Assembly (NCBI GenBank): GCA_032768795.1
Contig: CP136491.1
Location: forward strand, 868,001-932,000
Source of the DNA: Tremella fuciformis
Lineage: Eukaryota > Basidiomycota > Tremellomycetes > Tremellales > Tremellaceae
Reading direction: 5' to 3'
DNA length: 64,000 bases
Below the pieces are notes generated by a model. That model did not search any database. It saw only the letters and a list, made by a program, of their open reading frames with translations, and had not been told where the DNA came from. Of this stretch, positions 11,701 to 23,262 are shown piece after piece (the stretch's first letter is position 1; every line of letters begins with the position of its first letter). The translations under genes were made by a program, and so were the position numbers.

Positions 11701-13062
11701 GCCGGGGGCGGGTTTCGGTCGTGTCGAGCGATGCAATATGTCGCCCGGGTGCTGAGATCGTTGCGAGCTCTTCGGACGGTACGAGCCGTCGCTATCATCG
11801 TCCAGTCGCTTGCGCTTAATCGCGTGAGTGAGATTTGAATGCAATTCCTTGATGGCTTTCGGCGGTCTTACGGCTGGCGAGTGCGCGGACGTAGCCTCGG
11901 ATGCGATATTCAGCGGTGGCGCGCCAGAGCGGGGGGCGTCCAATGACCCTGCTGGTCTCGGTTGCGAGGGCGACGAAGGGCCAGAAGCGTGTTGAGGCGT
12001 TTCTTTGGGTGGAACAGCTGTGGGTCGCTCGACAATTTGCGCTGCATTCTGGATCTTCTGGTATTTGGAAGGCGGTGTGCTGGAGTCTGCAGGCCGAGAG
12101 ATATGTGTTGGGTGGAGAGTCGAGTGGACCCTTGAGGGCGAGGCTTTGATGACGGATTCCCCACTCGTCGTGATAGGCGTAGGCGTGAAGTCTCGCCATT
12201 CTCGCGAGGCGGTCTTGGCGAGTGACCGCCCCAGCCTTGGCCCGAACGGCGAGGCGTCTTTGGGCTTTCCGTGACTGCCAAAAGCCCCGCTCGCCTTGAG
12301 TCGCTTGGCCGGGCTGGCGGTCAATGCGGGAGTTTTCGGTCTACGGGGCGGGATATCGACAGTCGATCTGCCGGACGAACCCTTCCTGGACGACAAAGGT
12401 GGGACACCAGATGTAGTGGACTCGCCACTCGATATGATCTCGAAGGGCTGCTGCTGAGATCCCGTGCCCGTTGATGCGCGAAAGGGTCCAGCTCGTGAAG
12501 AGCGACTCTGCAGCATTCCCATCCGCCGCTCATCTGTTTTCGGTGCGTAGGGCGATTTGGGCTCCGGTTTGATCTTCTTTGGCTGACGTGGTGAGACCGA
12601 ATGCCGGACTGAGGAGAGTTGCAAGGCGTTCGCAAAAGCTTTCCCCGGAGTCTTTGATGCTGATTTCGGCCAACCTCGCAGTGGCTTTGATGGGCCTGGA
12701 TCTTTACTTTCGCGACTAGAAAGTGATCTCGCATCAAGTAGATCAAAGATGCTCGCAAAAGGCTCGTCGTCTGTGATATTGGGAGCACTGCCAAACCCAC
12801 TGCTTCTGCTCGTGGCGGATTTGGCCGTCTCGCTCCTCACTTCCGGTGTCGAGTCGCCAACTCTCACCCCGTTTCGCTTGGTCTTGCGCTGGGATCGGTG
12901 TGAGGTGCTCGAGAGTCGCCGCCGCCCTGACGCAGGGGTCTTGACTCGAGAGGGGCCCGCGACAGCGTTGAAGGAGTCATGAGATGAAAAGAGGGGAGGA
13001 GAAGGGGAGTCTAGGGTGAGGTCGATGGCGTCCCCCCGCCGACCTGAGGCTTTGCTCACCAT
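8749..13062 (-). CDS. long disordered protein with N-terminal SUMO-interaction-like motif and helical C-terminal domain
   Basis: One long gene can be assembled from ATG 13062 through at least seven exons. The first exon (to about 11250) encodes some 600 Ser/Pro/Lys-rich disordered residues with GDAIDLTLDSP near the N-terminus, a typical SUMO-interaction motif, plus many basic SP/TP sites. Exon 2 has a coiled coil (LVEQLLMNGEQQRKEQLAAF). From about 10000 to 8950 the protein becomes a hydrophobic helical repeat-like domain (ESVSSLIVSGVVQDDVFTID, then LLAAVRLPAREAECLVLPLV). It ends with QTKLNF and a charged tail. The plan of SUMO motif, disorder and helical C-terminus recalls Nse6/SLF2-type SMC5/6 cofactors, but that is inference from architecture only; I recognise no family. 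Splice junctions keep an open frame throughout. Confidence 0.65.
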
Positions 13063-13398
13063 ACCCTGCTCCCCGTCATGGTCGAGTTGTCTTTTGATGG
13101 CGAGCCGAAGCTGGAGAAGCAAAATCAACCTCCACCACGCGCGAGTCCCGTCACCTCTCGTACCCCGCAGAGAGTGCCACACTGCCGTATTAGAGATGAA
13201 ATGCCGAAAGGGCGATGGGTGGCAAGTGGGCGTGGTTGGGATCGTGAGCGATGACGTATGAGAGGCGGCAATGGGTTCAACGAGACCTTTCCAGGCTTCC
13301 TGCCTGCCTGCCTATCATCTTTTCTCTCCTGCCCCTACGAGTACTCTATACTCCCCTCGTTACTGCCTATAAAGGACAGTCCACCTCGTGTTAGCATC
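13063..13398. promoter_or_regulatory. divergent promoter region
   Basis: 336 bp between two head-to-head genes. CTATAAAGG near 13367, about 30 bp before ATG 13399, is a candidate TATA element for the plus-strand gene. Confidence 0.45.
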
Positions 13399-14649
13399 AT
13401 GTCTTACGCTTCCATCGCTTCTCACAACGGTACGTCCTCGTCCTCGTCCTCGGCTGCAGACTTGTCGCTCACGGTCCAGCTCCCAAGGAGTCTATGCCTC
13501 AGCCTGATCAGGCCCTTGCGGACGGACACTTTCAAGGAGAAACCGAAGCACACGCCGACGTCACTGACGACAAGGTCAGTGGCCCTCGACTCGTGTCTTT
13601 CCTGGCTGAGAATGCTTCTCACACTCAGGTCAACGTCTTGCCTCCCGGAACCGACTTGCAACACCCGCCAGTGAGCCACGAGCCCCCTCCTCGACCTGAA
13701 ATGCCCGAGATCCACCCCGCCGCTGTTCCCGCCCCTCACACCTCGAGCGTAGCGCCCGAGCCACTACCGGCCCCGTCAAAGAGCTCTGTCAACGAGCCAA
13801 AGAGCGGCGAGCAGTGGGAGAAGGAGAAGACAAAGGCCAAGGTAGGCTGATGCTCCTCTGTGTCCGTGAAATGTCTGATCCTGGGTTAGAAGTCGGTCAA
13901 GGATGGCATCAACAAGGCGGAGAAGGAGTTGGACGAGGTCGAGAGCAAGCTCGGGCCATACTGGGAGAAGACAAAGGACGTTGTTCTCCGCCCAGGCACT
14001 CTTGGTGGTTTGATCGGTGTTGGTCAGTGTATACCCTGTTCCCCTTTGCCCGAGGCTGACAGTGAAGTCAACGTTGGTATTCTCGGCACAATCGGCTACT
14101 TTGCGTACACGAAGAAGGATCAGAAGTGGGACCAGCGGATCGTCGCCGGCACTGTTGCCGGTACCCTCGCTCTTTTTGGCGCCGAGGGGTCAGTGCAGTT
14201 TGATGTCAGCAGGAAGGGAGCTAAGCGCTCAGATACGTTGCCGAGTCCTACCTCCAGACCCCCGAGGGCCGACAAGAGGCAGAGCGAGCGAAGAAGGAGG
14301 GGTCGCAGCTGTATTTGCAGGCGAAGGAGGTGATCCTCCGACCTGGAGTTGCTGGCGGTCTCGCGGGCGCTAGTGAGTGATCTTCCGTGTCTAGCTCTGT
14401 TCCAGCAAATCCCTACACCGGCATCGCTGATCACTAGTCAACGTGGCCATTCTTGGCGCTCTCGGCTACGTCTCGTACCAAAACTGGAACAAACCTTGGG
14501 ACCGACGGGTGGTCTCGGCTGTTTCTGTTGGTCTTCTCGGTCTCAGTGGATTGGAGGGGTGAGATCATCTGTCCAGTTGTAAGCACGAGCTGATGATCAG
14601 CTGGGCAGGCAAGGTGTACAAGGACAAGGAATTGCCCAAGCGCAAGTAA
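13399..14649 (+). CDS. mitochondrial outer-membrane OM14-like protein with duplicated two-helix module
   Basis: Exon 1 encodes MSYASIASHN and the gene ends at TAA 14647. Six introns with well-formed borders join acidic/Pro-rich N-terminal sequence to two copies of one module. Copy 1 runs VVLRPGTLGGLIGVVNVGIL then GTIGYFAY and IVAGTVAGTLALFGAEG. Copy 2 runs VILRPGVAGGLAGAINVAIL then GALGYVSY and VVSAVSVGLLGLSGLEG. Introns fall at the same points in both copies, after the GxxGA/V segment and after the EG, which indicates internal gene duplication. The sequence matches the fungal OM14 C-terminal domain type: an outer-membrane protein linked in yeast to carriers and ribosome docking. A role here is inferred. 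The last residues are KDKELPKRK. Confidence 0.75.
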
Positions 14650-15313
14650 TCGAAAGACGATGCATATGGGAAAGGGTATGCTATGTAGCACCTTGTTCGT
14701 CATTGGTTTCCCCCTACAGCTCGGCTCTATACATGCAGATGAATGTAGGATACTCCGAACGCCGCTATTGTGCTCTCGGGGATGTTCTTGCGGGGCGGTG
14801 AGATCGAGTCTTGGCACTCCGTGGCAGCGGCCCGTGCGGCGAGCGAAGGGGACACGTGGATCGCCACTCTTTCGGTCCGAGACAGAATGAGAAAAGGAGG
14901 GTACCACGCGCACACAACATGGGGCGGGGTCTAGGCAAGAACACTGCCAGCTGCCCGAATAGCACCAGAAGCCATCGCTCATCTCATTGTCGACATCGTA
15001 CAAGAGAGAGATTTGGGTGGTTGCTGTCTGCAAAAGGGGAAATTAGGATCGCGGGTGTTCCTAAACCTGATCCGCCTTTGGTTCCTGAAATCCCAAACCT
15101 CTCTCTCTTCTCGCACCTCGCGACAAAAGAGACGCTATCATCTCTCAACGTCTCCCCCTTCTCCAGCTCGACCTTAACCCCCCTTTTTCATCTATAATCT
15201 CGACCTCAACCCTCTTCAATACGCCCCTATCAGCCCTGTCGACGCCCTCACTGTCGAGGCTCCGGCTCGCCTGACCTCGACCCCGACGCGAGCGAGCCGG
15301 GCGACAGCGAGGA
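14650..15313. other. intergenic between OM14-like and GT61 genes
   Basis: About 660 bp, with both genes on the plus strand. The last 200 bp before ATG 15314 are pyrimidine-rich (many CTCTC/CCTC runs), as expected of a fungal promoter and 5' leader. No exon is supported. Confidence 0.5.
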
Positions 15314-17351
15314 ATGCCCCGCGGGCCGCACCCGACCATGTCGCTCCCCGCCTTTCTGCGACCTGGCAGCCCGCCGCGCTCACCGCACGTCGCCACGGGC
15401 GGCTTCTTCGGCTCGTACTTCTCCGGCGCGTCCAGCACGCCCGTGACAGCGACCAACCCCCACGGTCTGCCTCGCGCTTCCGGCGCGCCCATGTTCCGTC
15501 CGACGCGGCGCGATCTCGTGCTCTGCCTGCTGACGCTGTCGTTCTCGTACTTGCTCTTCTCGCAGCCGAGCACCGAGTCGTTCGCCTTGCCGACAAGCGT
15601 GCGGCTGCCGCAGTGGAGCTCATTCTTCCCTTCTTCGCCCGCGACACCTGGACCTTCCGGAGGGGATGGGGCGGGGCGGGTGTCGTTTTCGGAGAGTGTA
15701 CGGCCGGTGAGGGTGGATTGGGGCGAGGGGGACCTGGACGAGCTGCGGGATCCGTCGGGTGTGAGCTGGGACGGCGGGGAGGAGGAGGCTGAGGACGATG
15801 AGGCCGAGAACGCCATCACTATTCTCGACGGGCATGCGCCAGGATGGACGCTCTTTGAGCGTTTATACCTCTTCAACGGGTCGTTCTACGTCGTCACGTA
15901 CGCCGATCCCTCCGGAGGGCCATTGTGAAAGAGCGCTGATCCCCAGTGACGACCGCGGCGACTGGCCCCAGCTCGACCAGATGATCTCGACTGGTCTCCC
16001 GGCGAACAACGAACCGGGCAATGCGGCGGCGCGGTACCCGAAAGGCGATGAGATCCTCTTCGTCACGCCGTATCAGGCTGGACAAATATGGGGCAACAGG
16101 GTGTACCGTATACCAGGGACCACCTGGCTCTGGAACGATGGCCAGTGTTAGTCGCACTCGCCCTTTGCCCTAGCTTTTACTGACAGCAGTCATGGACCAC
16201 TACTATCACTTTGCCGCAGAGCTTCTCATGGGTACATGGCGGGCGTACATGGTGTATGATAAGGACGTCACGCCTCAGGGAGTCACAAGTCTGCCCCCTC
16301 CAGAGCGCATCTGGTTCCTGCACCAATTTGCACATCAATGGTGGGCGAAGACCTCTTCCAGGCTGGCAGTATGTGTTGACCACTAGGCGCGACGGACCTC
16401 GCTTCAACACCTTCCTCATGAATGCTCTTTTCCCGTCAACAGCCATGCTATACCCGGAAGATTTCAACGACTTCAGGAAGACCACGGCGGACGGTATCCC
16501 TCGCGCATACCGCTTTGACAGGGCTCTCTTGGCAGATCGATCAGCTTCTTTCTATGGCCATTACACGGAGAAGACCTCGAGAACAGTGGCGTCGGCATAC
16601 CACGTCGGCACAACCAGCAGGTGGTGGTGGGAACCGGTTCGCCGGACGGTATTGCGATACTGCGGCGTATCGGAAGATGTGATCAACCGGAATCTCGAAG
16701 GATACGGCAGCATAGATGCCTCCACTACGGACCACCCGATGCTTCTCGGGCCTGGGGTGGATGTGATCGAGCCCCTTGCGCCGGTGGGCGACTACAAACC
16801 GGTCATCACCTACATTTCTCGTCAAGGCTCTCGGCGACACCTCTCTCAATCGAGCCACGCAGAACTCGTCAAGCAGTTGGAAGACAGAGCGCAGAAGCTC
16901 GGCTGGGAGCTGAACATTGTTCAAGCTGAGAAGCTGTCGAAGGAGGAGCAAATCTCGTTGGCGGGCAGGACGACCGTAAGTCAGATCGGATTTTGGAAAG
17001 CGTCAAGTCCTGACGACAGATTATGCTTGGTGTGCACGGCAACGGTCTGACGCATCTCATCTGGATGCCGTCGACACCTCGGTCGGCGGTCTTTGAGATG
17101 TTTATCCGTGGAGGCTTTGCGAGAGATTGTACGTGCTGCCCGTCGTGGTACAAGAACAGAGCTGATCGTCAGACGAGTGGACGGCCGAGTCACTCGGCAT
17201 CAAGCATTACGGTGTACGACACGACGAGTACGTCACGGAGCCCGACCTCCCGGAAGTCGTCTACCCCGAAGGGTTCCACGGGACGGAGATCACCGTCGAC
17301 GGCAAATACATGGTCGACCTCATTGAAAGCCGACTAGCGGGGAAGATATAG
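15314..17351 (+). CDS. GT61 family glycosyltransferase, type II membrane protein
   Basis: Probably a Golgi xylosyl- or related transferase of the GT61 (DUF563) family, which in Cryptococcus relatives adds xylose to glycans. ATG 15314 (alternative 15338) is followed by a Pro/Ser-rich cytosolic stretch and a signal anchor (DLVLCLLTLSFSYLLF). The catalytic part includes SVMDHYYHFAAELLMGTWRA, FNTFLMNALFPSTAMLYPED, a YISRQGSRRHL motif, and LGVHGNGLTHLIWMP, the conserved GxHGxGLTH core of GT61. Five introns join cleanly, for example T|GDDRGDW, W|RDGPRFN and RTT|IMLGVHG. The protein ends ESRLAGKI at TAG 17349. Acceptor and donor sugars cannot be told from sequence. Confidence 0.88.
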
Positions 17352-18221
17352 GCCTCCCGAATGGGGAGACGCCTCACATGTGTAGAATCCTGGACATTCT
17401 TCATCTCACAACGGTCGTTCGGGCGGTCGGCACGATCGGCCCATACTCAATTTCCCGGCCTTGTCTTTTCATCGGGCGCAGAGGCCCTGAAAACGACATC
17501 TACCATAGGGGCTGCAACTTACATTGGAACCGGGGGGGATGTCCCCCATCACATCACGTAGCACGATAGACAAGCTTGGGGCATGGTGCGGGTTTGCGTT
17601 GCATGGCATATAGTGCTTCGGGGCGAATGGCCCGGGAGTGCCGGTGTCGGTGTGCCTTGCTGCGCAGCGGCGTCGTCTTGTGACGATCCCGACCAGTTTC
17701 GCCTCTCTGGGCTGGGGGGAAATCGGGGGGCGAGGGGAATGAGTTGCTACCGAGCAACCAGCCGGAGTTCTACCGACCGAACGCCTCTTCTCTGGAACTA
17801 GGGCGTAGCCATTCCCGTGGGGCTCCCCCGCTTGACTTGGTAGTTGTCCCGATGGTCATACCGTCGTCTGCACCTCTTCTCCCCCGATCGATCTCTGCTC
17901 TCCCGCTCTCCCTCGTCCGCCTGGGCAATGGCTGGGCTTCTCTCATAGCTCTGCAGCAGCACGCCATGCATCGATCTGGCGTCTGGCGTGATGCCGTCAA
18001 AGAATTGCGTTGGTTGGCCGGAGGGATGGACGCGACCTCTGCCCTAGAGAGCGGGAGGCTTCGATCCTCACCTCCTCGCCCGTCCCCTGCCCCACTTGCT
18101 GGACGCAAGAGTATATAGTCGTCCTCGAGGTGGGGCGGCCGACCTTTCTTACACTGCCTCTCTGCATCGACCAGAACAGAAACAGAAACAGACCGAAACA
18201 GAAAGAAGTGGTCTTGACACG
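17352..18221. promoter_or_regulatory. intergenic, promoter and 5' leader of the fasciclin gene
   Basis: 870 bp between plus-strand genes. GTATATAG near 18112 is a likely TATA element 110 bp before the fasciclin ATG. A short CAGAAA-type repeat lies in the leader at about 18175-18205. No coding exon is supported. Confidence 0.5.
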
Positions 18222-19479
18222 ATGAGACTCTCGATCTTGGCCCCGCTCGCCCTGCTCCCTGCCGTCCTGGCGCAGAACTCGACCGCCTACCTCCAGGCCG
18301 TCCTGGGCGCCCTGACGTGAGCCCTCCCACTCTTTTCTAGGGAAAGAAGCTCACCCGCAGCGCGGCCAACCTCACCTCGCTCGTGCAGGTCGCCTCGTCC
18401 ATCGCCAACACGACCGACGGCGCGGCGCTGCTGGGCCAGCTCGCCGTGGGCAACAAGACCGTCTTCGCGCCCGACAACAGCGCGTTCGCCAACGTCAGCG
18501 ACGACGTGGCGTCCAACACAACGCTGCTGACGCAGATCCTGTCGTACCACATCCTCAACAACACGTACACGGCCAACGGCACGGCCACCTTCCCCAACCA
18601 CACGATCGCCCGCTCGCTCCTCAAGGGCGGCGGCTACTCGCTGCCGGGCAACTTCTCCGCCCCGCTCGTCCTGTCCAAGAACGCGACCAACGCCACGTCG
18701 TTCGAGATCAACCAGGCCGCCGATAACGTCAGCACCACCGGCCCCGCAGTCGCAGCCAACCTCTATGTGTACATTATCCCAGAGGTCCTCTCCCTCCCGC
18801 CCACCATTGGCGGTGCGGCGGCCGCGCTCCTGCCCACCCTCTCGGGCGTGATCAACCAGACCGGTCTACTCGACCCGCTCGCAGAGTCGCAGGGCATCAC
18901 CGTCTTTGCGCCCTCCGACAGCGCCCTCTCGGCCGCCGGGCAGGTCATTGCCTCGCTCAACTCGACTCAGCTCGCAGAGGTGCTGGCCAACCATGTCATC
19001 AACGGCAGTGTGGTCTACTCGACCGAGCTCACCACCTCCAACTACACCTCGGCTGGTGGCTCGCCCTTCACCTTCACCTCCAATTCGAGCGGCGCCTATG
19101 TGACCAGTGCCAACTCGACCGCCAAGATCATCCAGAGCGACATCATCATCGCTAATGGTGTCGTCCATGTGAGCAGCCTGATGCCCCGCCGCCAAATAAG
19201 CTCACTCCCCAGGTGATCGACGGCGTCCTTGCCAACACCAACTCGAACGCGACTGCCGCTGCTGCAGCCTACTCGTCCGGCATCGCCGCCGCAGCCACGT
19301 CCACAGAGGCCACCGCTCCAGTCACCATGACCTCGACTGCCGCCACGCAGTCCGGAAGCGGCGCCAGCGGCAGCAGCAAGTCTGGTGCCATGCCCATGGC
19401 CTCCATCCCGAAGGCAGCCTACGGTGTCGCTCTGGCCGTTGCGGGCGGTGTCATCGGCGGCGGTGTCCTCCTTCTGTAG
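18222..19479 (+). CDS. fasciclin (FAS1) domain protein, secreted and GPI-anchored type
   Basis: A cell-surface adhesion-type protein. MRLSILAPLALLPAVLAQ is a signal peptide. Two FAS1 repeats follow: the first has KTVFAPDNSAFANV and LLTQILSYHIL, the second has GITVFAPSDSALSAAG and LAEVLANHVINGSVVYS, ending in the conserved VVHVIDGVL. The body is rich in N-glycosylation sequons. The C-terminus is Ala/Ser/Thr-rich, then a small-residue and hydrophobic tail (GVALAVAGGVIGGGVLLL), consistent with a GPI signal. Two introns of about 45 nt split T|AANLTS and H|VIDG. Confidence 0.92.
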
Positions 19480-19887
19480 TCACCTTCGGGGACTGCAGGC
19501 AGGTGGATGCAGATGGGGAAGGAGAAAGTTGCGGACGCGCAAAAGCTCGGTGACTGCCTTTGGTAGCGCTATGTCGTATAGGACCGCAAGAGTAATCTGT
19601 GGATGTAATGTGCAAGTGGACAAGCATGTCTCGCATCTGGTTTCCATCCGAGACGCATTTGGTCCAGGCCTTGTGGACGGGATGAAGAGGATCTTCAGGC
19701 ACGTCCGGTCCGCCGAACGGTGAGTTTGCATCGCTTTCCGACGCCGAGTTGCCTCTCTCACTCGTTGCTCTCGTCGCTGCCCCTGAACGATGTACAGGTA
19801 TAAGAATGCTGCCTTGCACCATTGTGCTCCCCTTGAATCCTGAGTTTGACCATCACCCATCTCCTCGTCGAAAGAGAAGCGCCGAAG
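19480..19887. other. intergenic between fasciclin and GH114 genes
   Basis: About 400 bp, holding the fasciclin 3' region and GH114 promoter. I see no feature beyond that. Confidence 0.45.
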
Positions 19888-21181
19888 ATGCTTGCTCCAT
19901 TATGGCTATCCCTGCTCGTCACCTCAACGCGCGCCTCGCCCACGCCTCGGTCTACGAACGGGTGGTATACCCCAAGCATGAATGCGACATTCGTATACGA
20001 CCTCGACAACGTCCCTGTCGCCGCGCCCGTCATCACGACTTCTTCGGGTCTGCAGGTGGACGAGCAGGTGTACATTGTGGATATGGAAGGCCACACGGCG
20101 GAGCAGATGTCTGTCGAGCTGTCCAAGTAATGCTATAGCTCACCATGCGCAGCGCCAACTATCATGCGCAGGGCAAGAAGGTGATATGTTACTTCTCAGC
20201 AGGGTCATGGGAGCCAGTACGGTGAGCTCTCATGGGACAGACGCCGTGGCCCCCGGCAAGCCCTGGTGAGCTGACGTCAGGTCTGACGCCCTGGCATTCA
20301 ACGCCTCGTGCTATTGCGGCTCGGAGGTGTCGTTTGATTCCACGACCGGGCGGTGTCAAGGAAGTAACGCCAATCAAAACAAGCTGGACGGGTGGGACGA
20401 GTGGTGGCTTGATATCCACTCCCCCGGCTGTATTGCCAATATCGAGTCGGTCATGACGAAGCGCATGCAGGCGGCCCAGGCCAAGGGCTGCGACGGGGTG
20501 GACCCGGACAATGTGGACAGCGTGCGTTCCACGTTGGTCCACTCGGGAGTATAGCTGACGCGTAGTTTACGAACAAGCAGACGTTTGGGACGACCGCGCA
20601 GGACGAGTTCAACTATCTATCGTGGGTGCTCCGACGCTTGCTCCCGCCTGATCTGTCATACTGACTGGCAGCTGGCTCAGCGAGACGGCGCACAGCCTCA
20701 ACCTCACAGTCGACCTGAAGAATGCGGGTGACCTGGCGGTAGACAGCAATGGAAATCCGACGCAGTGGCAATCTGCCCTGGTGGCCGCCTTCGACTTTAA
20801 CGTCATCGAGTCCTGCGTGAGCGCTTCGCATAAAGTTCAGTTCGCTTCAGCTCTGATAGACAGCATCAATACGACGAGTGCGACAAGTATGATGCCTTTC
20901 TCGCAGCTGGCAAGCCCCAAATCCAGGTCGAATACTCCAACAGCCTCAAGACGTGCCCTGACGACCTGGCCTCTGGGCAGCGGTTGACAGTGTACAGCGG
21001 GGAGGTGCTCGACTCGAAAGAGATCACGCTGGAATGTCAGTCGTCGAACGCGACGTCGACGACCGCTACCAATTCCACCAGCGAGACGGCGGGCACCGCG
21101 GCTGAGGCGACTTCGTCGGCGGCGAGTGGCGGCAGAAGACGGATTGGTCGACCGTTGGGCTCGTTCTTCGCGAGATTCTAG
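19888..21181 (+). CDS. GH114-type glycosidase (endo-alpha-1,4-polygalactosaminidase-like), secreted
   Basis: Predicted to cut alpha-1,4-galactosaminoglycan-type polymers outside the cell. ATG 19888 opens a signal peptide (MLAPLWLSLLVTSTRA). Family motifs in order are VYIVDMEGH, YHAQGKKVICYFSAGSWEP, WDEWWLDI, the barrel motif KGCDGVDPDNVDS, LTVDLKNAGDL, and FDFNVIESCHQYDEC. These match the TIM-barrel GH114 family. Five introns are needed; the first is GTCTGT..GCGCAG (44 nt), which gives HTAEQIANYHAQG. The tail is Ser/Thr-rich and then basic (GRRRIGRPLGSFFARF), without an obvious GPI signal. It lies beside the fasciclin and GT61 genes, so several cell-surface genes are grouped here. Confidence 0.88.
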
Positions 21182-21631
21182 GCTTTTGACGGCAAGCCTT
21201 CGCGTGTTGCCGATACATGGCCAAATGGCGCATCGCAGCGCCTCGCTTCCCCGGGCTCGATCCAGGCGATTACCCACAATATTTCGAGCGTGAACAACTG
21301 TCCATTGTCGAAGCCAGAGTCACTATGAAGGGACCGTCACCGCTACAAGCACAAGCGATGTGACCGCGTCCCAAAATCCCAGATTGGTGTACGAGCGAAC
21401 GCAAAGACGGAATGCCAGTTCGAAAAAGCCCTGTACTGAGCAAAGCAACCTCCATTCTGCTTAAGAGTAGTGTTGCAGTTTGGCGAGAGAAAGGATCATT
21501 CAGGCAAGAAGGCGAGTGGCGCCCTCCCAGACATATAAGAAGGAGATCTTCGGCCTCTGGGGATCGCCAACCCTCACACCACACGTTGACTTTTTTTTTT
21601 GGTAGCATTTCCCGCATCTCAACTTTCAGTC
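21182..21631. promoter_or_regulatory. intergenic, promoter of paralogue A
   Basis: 450 bp. ACATATAAGA near 21530, about 100 bp before ATG 21632, is a TATA candidate. A 10-bp T run precedes the start at about 21591-21600. Confidence 0.4.
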
Positions 21632-22566
21632 ATGAGCATCGTTCCCTCGTCTGTCAATAGCTTCGGCGAAGCGCAGGAGGATCAGGCTCAAGTCACATCG
21701 ACAGGACCATGCTACAATGACCGTCCTGGTATGCAAAAGACGATGACCATGGCCCCCCGTGCTTATGAGCAGAGTTCCGCCTGTGCCACTCTAACGGCGA
21801 CCTGATCGGTGTCCCTTCTCAGACCAGTGCCGCAAGCTGGGCCGTGATAAATGCATTCAAGTCCATTCTGGATAGCGTTCAATTGGTTATCAATGGCTGG
21901 TTTATGACGTCAGCGACCTATCCTCCCCGTTACGAGTCGAAAAGGGCAGCAGGAAGGGCGACGGCAGTACGACTGATCAACTACTGGACTTTTGGCACTG
22001 ACCGAGCCGAATTGGGCGCCGAAGAGACCAGAAGCAATATTAGGAATACTATGTGGGACTGGGAGGAGTCCCAGTGGGAGGTTCCGGACTTTGGTGACCG
22101 TTACATAGGTAAGATCAAGTATTATCGAAATTGCCGAGCGTTAGACGAAGCCATCAGCGCACAGAACTGGCTCGAAAGTCGGATTGTAAAGGGCGTCGGT
22201 GACACGATCAAGACGGAAGTCGATATCCAACACGTTGGCATTTACCTGGAGAAAGAGTATGAATTGCTCTCCAATAGCCTCAAACGAGGTCATCTCTCAA
22301 AAACGGGTTCCGCGCGCTTTGTGGAGGAGATCAACACGACTGTGATTGAGCCACTCCGGAAGACGGCCGCGGAGTTCATGAGCAGTGAGTCCAGCAACAA
22401 AGTCTTGATGCATGAGGAGTGAAACGTCTTGATGGTCGGGCTGACGACGCAAGAGACGGGGTTTGACCCTACAGTCGCCACTCTGGTCAAGAGCAGGTGG
22501 ATAGACAGTTTTGACCAAGCACTCAAGCAGGCCGATCAGAAGTCTGAGGCCGGTATCACGGCTTGA
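21632..22566 (+). CDS. tandem orphan family, copy A
   Basis: Unrecognised family. Exons 21632..21728, 21773..22384 and 22454..22566 join to 273 residues. Both introns are phase 1, as in copies C-F. Exon 1 is a polar, probably disordered N-terminus. Exon 2 opens EFRLCHSNGDLIGVPSQTS and holds helical sequence with the family core RLINYWTFGTD, then KYYRNCRALDEAI. Exon 3 carries the invariant Trp (TLVKSRWIDSFDQAL). There is no signal peptide or membrane helix, so it is probably cytosolic or nuclear. I can assign no function. The gene model is supported by the shared structure of six neighbours rather than by any known domain. Confidence 0.72.
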
Positions 22567-23262
22567 TGGTACTATGCATGTACAGAACAGTGTCACATCT
22601 CCCGGTCTCCACTTTGCAGTAGATCCGCTGCGTTTCTGTACATCTGCGTGACCGAGCGTTATTCTCGACTTGGGTGGCCCGCGGACACCTGAGAGCCTTG
22701 AGAGGCTTATCTGACACTCTCAACTGTACTGTAGCATCCATATCAAGCATCCTACTCAGCTGCCCTCGAGGACATTCACCGGGCATCTTTCCAGTTATCC
22801 ATCGCTGCCGGGCTCGAGATGAATGCTGGTGAAGGGCGGCGCGAGCAGCGCAGGTTTTCATTTGGAACGGGCCGAACCAGCTACTGCAGCTAGGCCAGCA
22901 CAATTCCAAGCTAGCCCAAGATGTGTCGGATAAGTCTATGCCTCACAAACATGGAGCATACCGCATAACGTCTGCTGCACGAGCTTTCGTGAAAAGTAAC
23001 TGCGATCCAGAGCTTATCGGAGGCCTTGGCACCATATTGAGTGCCGTCTCAGACGCAGGGTGGACAGGAGAAAGGATGATGTGGTTTGGCAAAGAATTCT
23101 CAGCTGCATCGTCGACAACACGTTTCACACAAGCCCGAGTTCTTCCAAAGGCAGAAGCAGTTTCAAACCGTGACTCAGTCTGGCACACCATAAAAGGGCG
23201 AGTCGGGCGAGCCATCATTGGTATCTAGTTTTCTCTATTGCTACCCCGTTCGCCCAAACAAG
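22567..23262. other. spacer between copies A and B
   Basis: About 700 bp. It contains an open frame at 22923-23228 (101 codons) that resembles none of the six copies and is probably not a gene. CCATAAAAGGG near 23190 may be the TATA region of copy B. Confidence 0.4.

Noticed and set aside
22923..23228. 101-codon frame between copies A and B
   Set aside because: It shares no motif with the paralogue family and overlaps the likely promoter of copy B.
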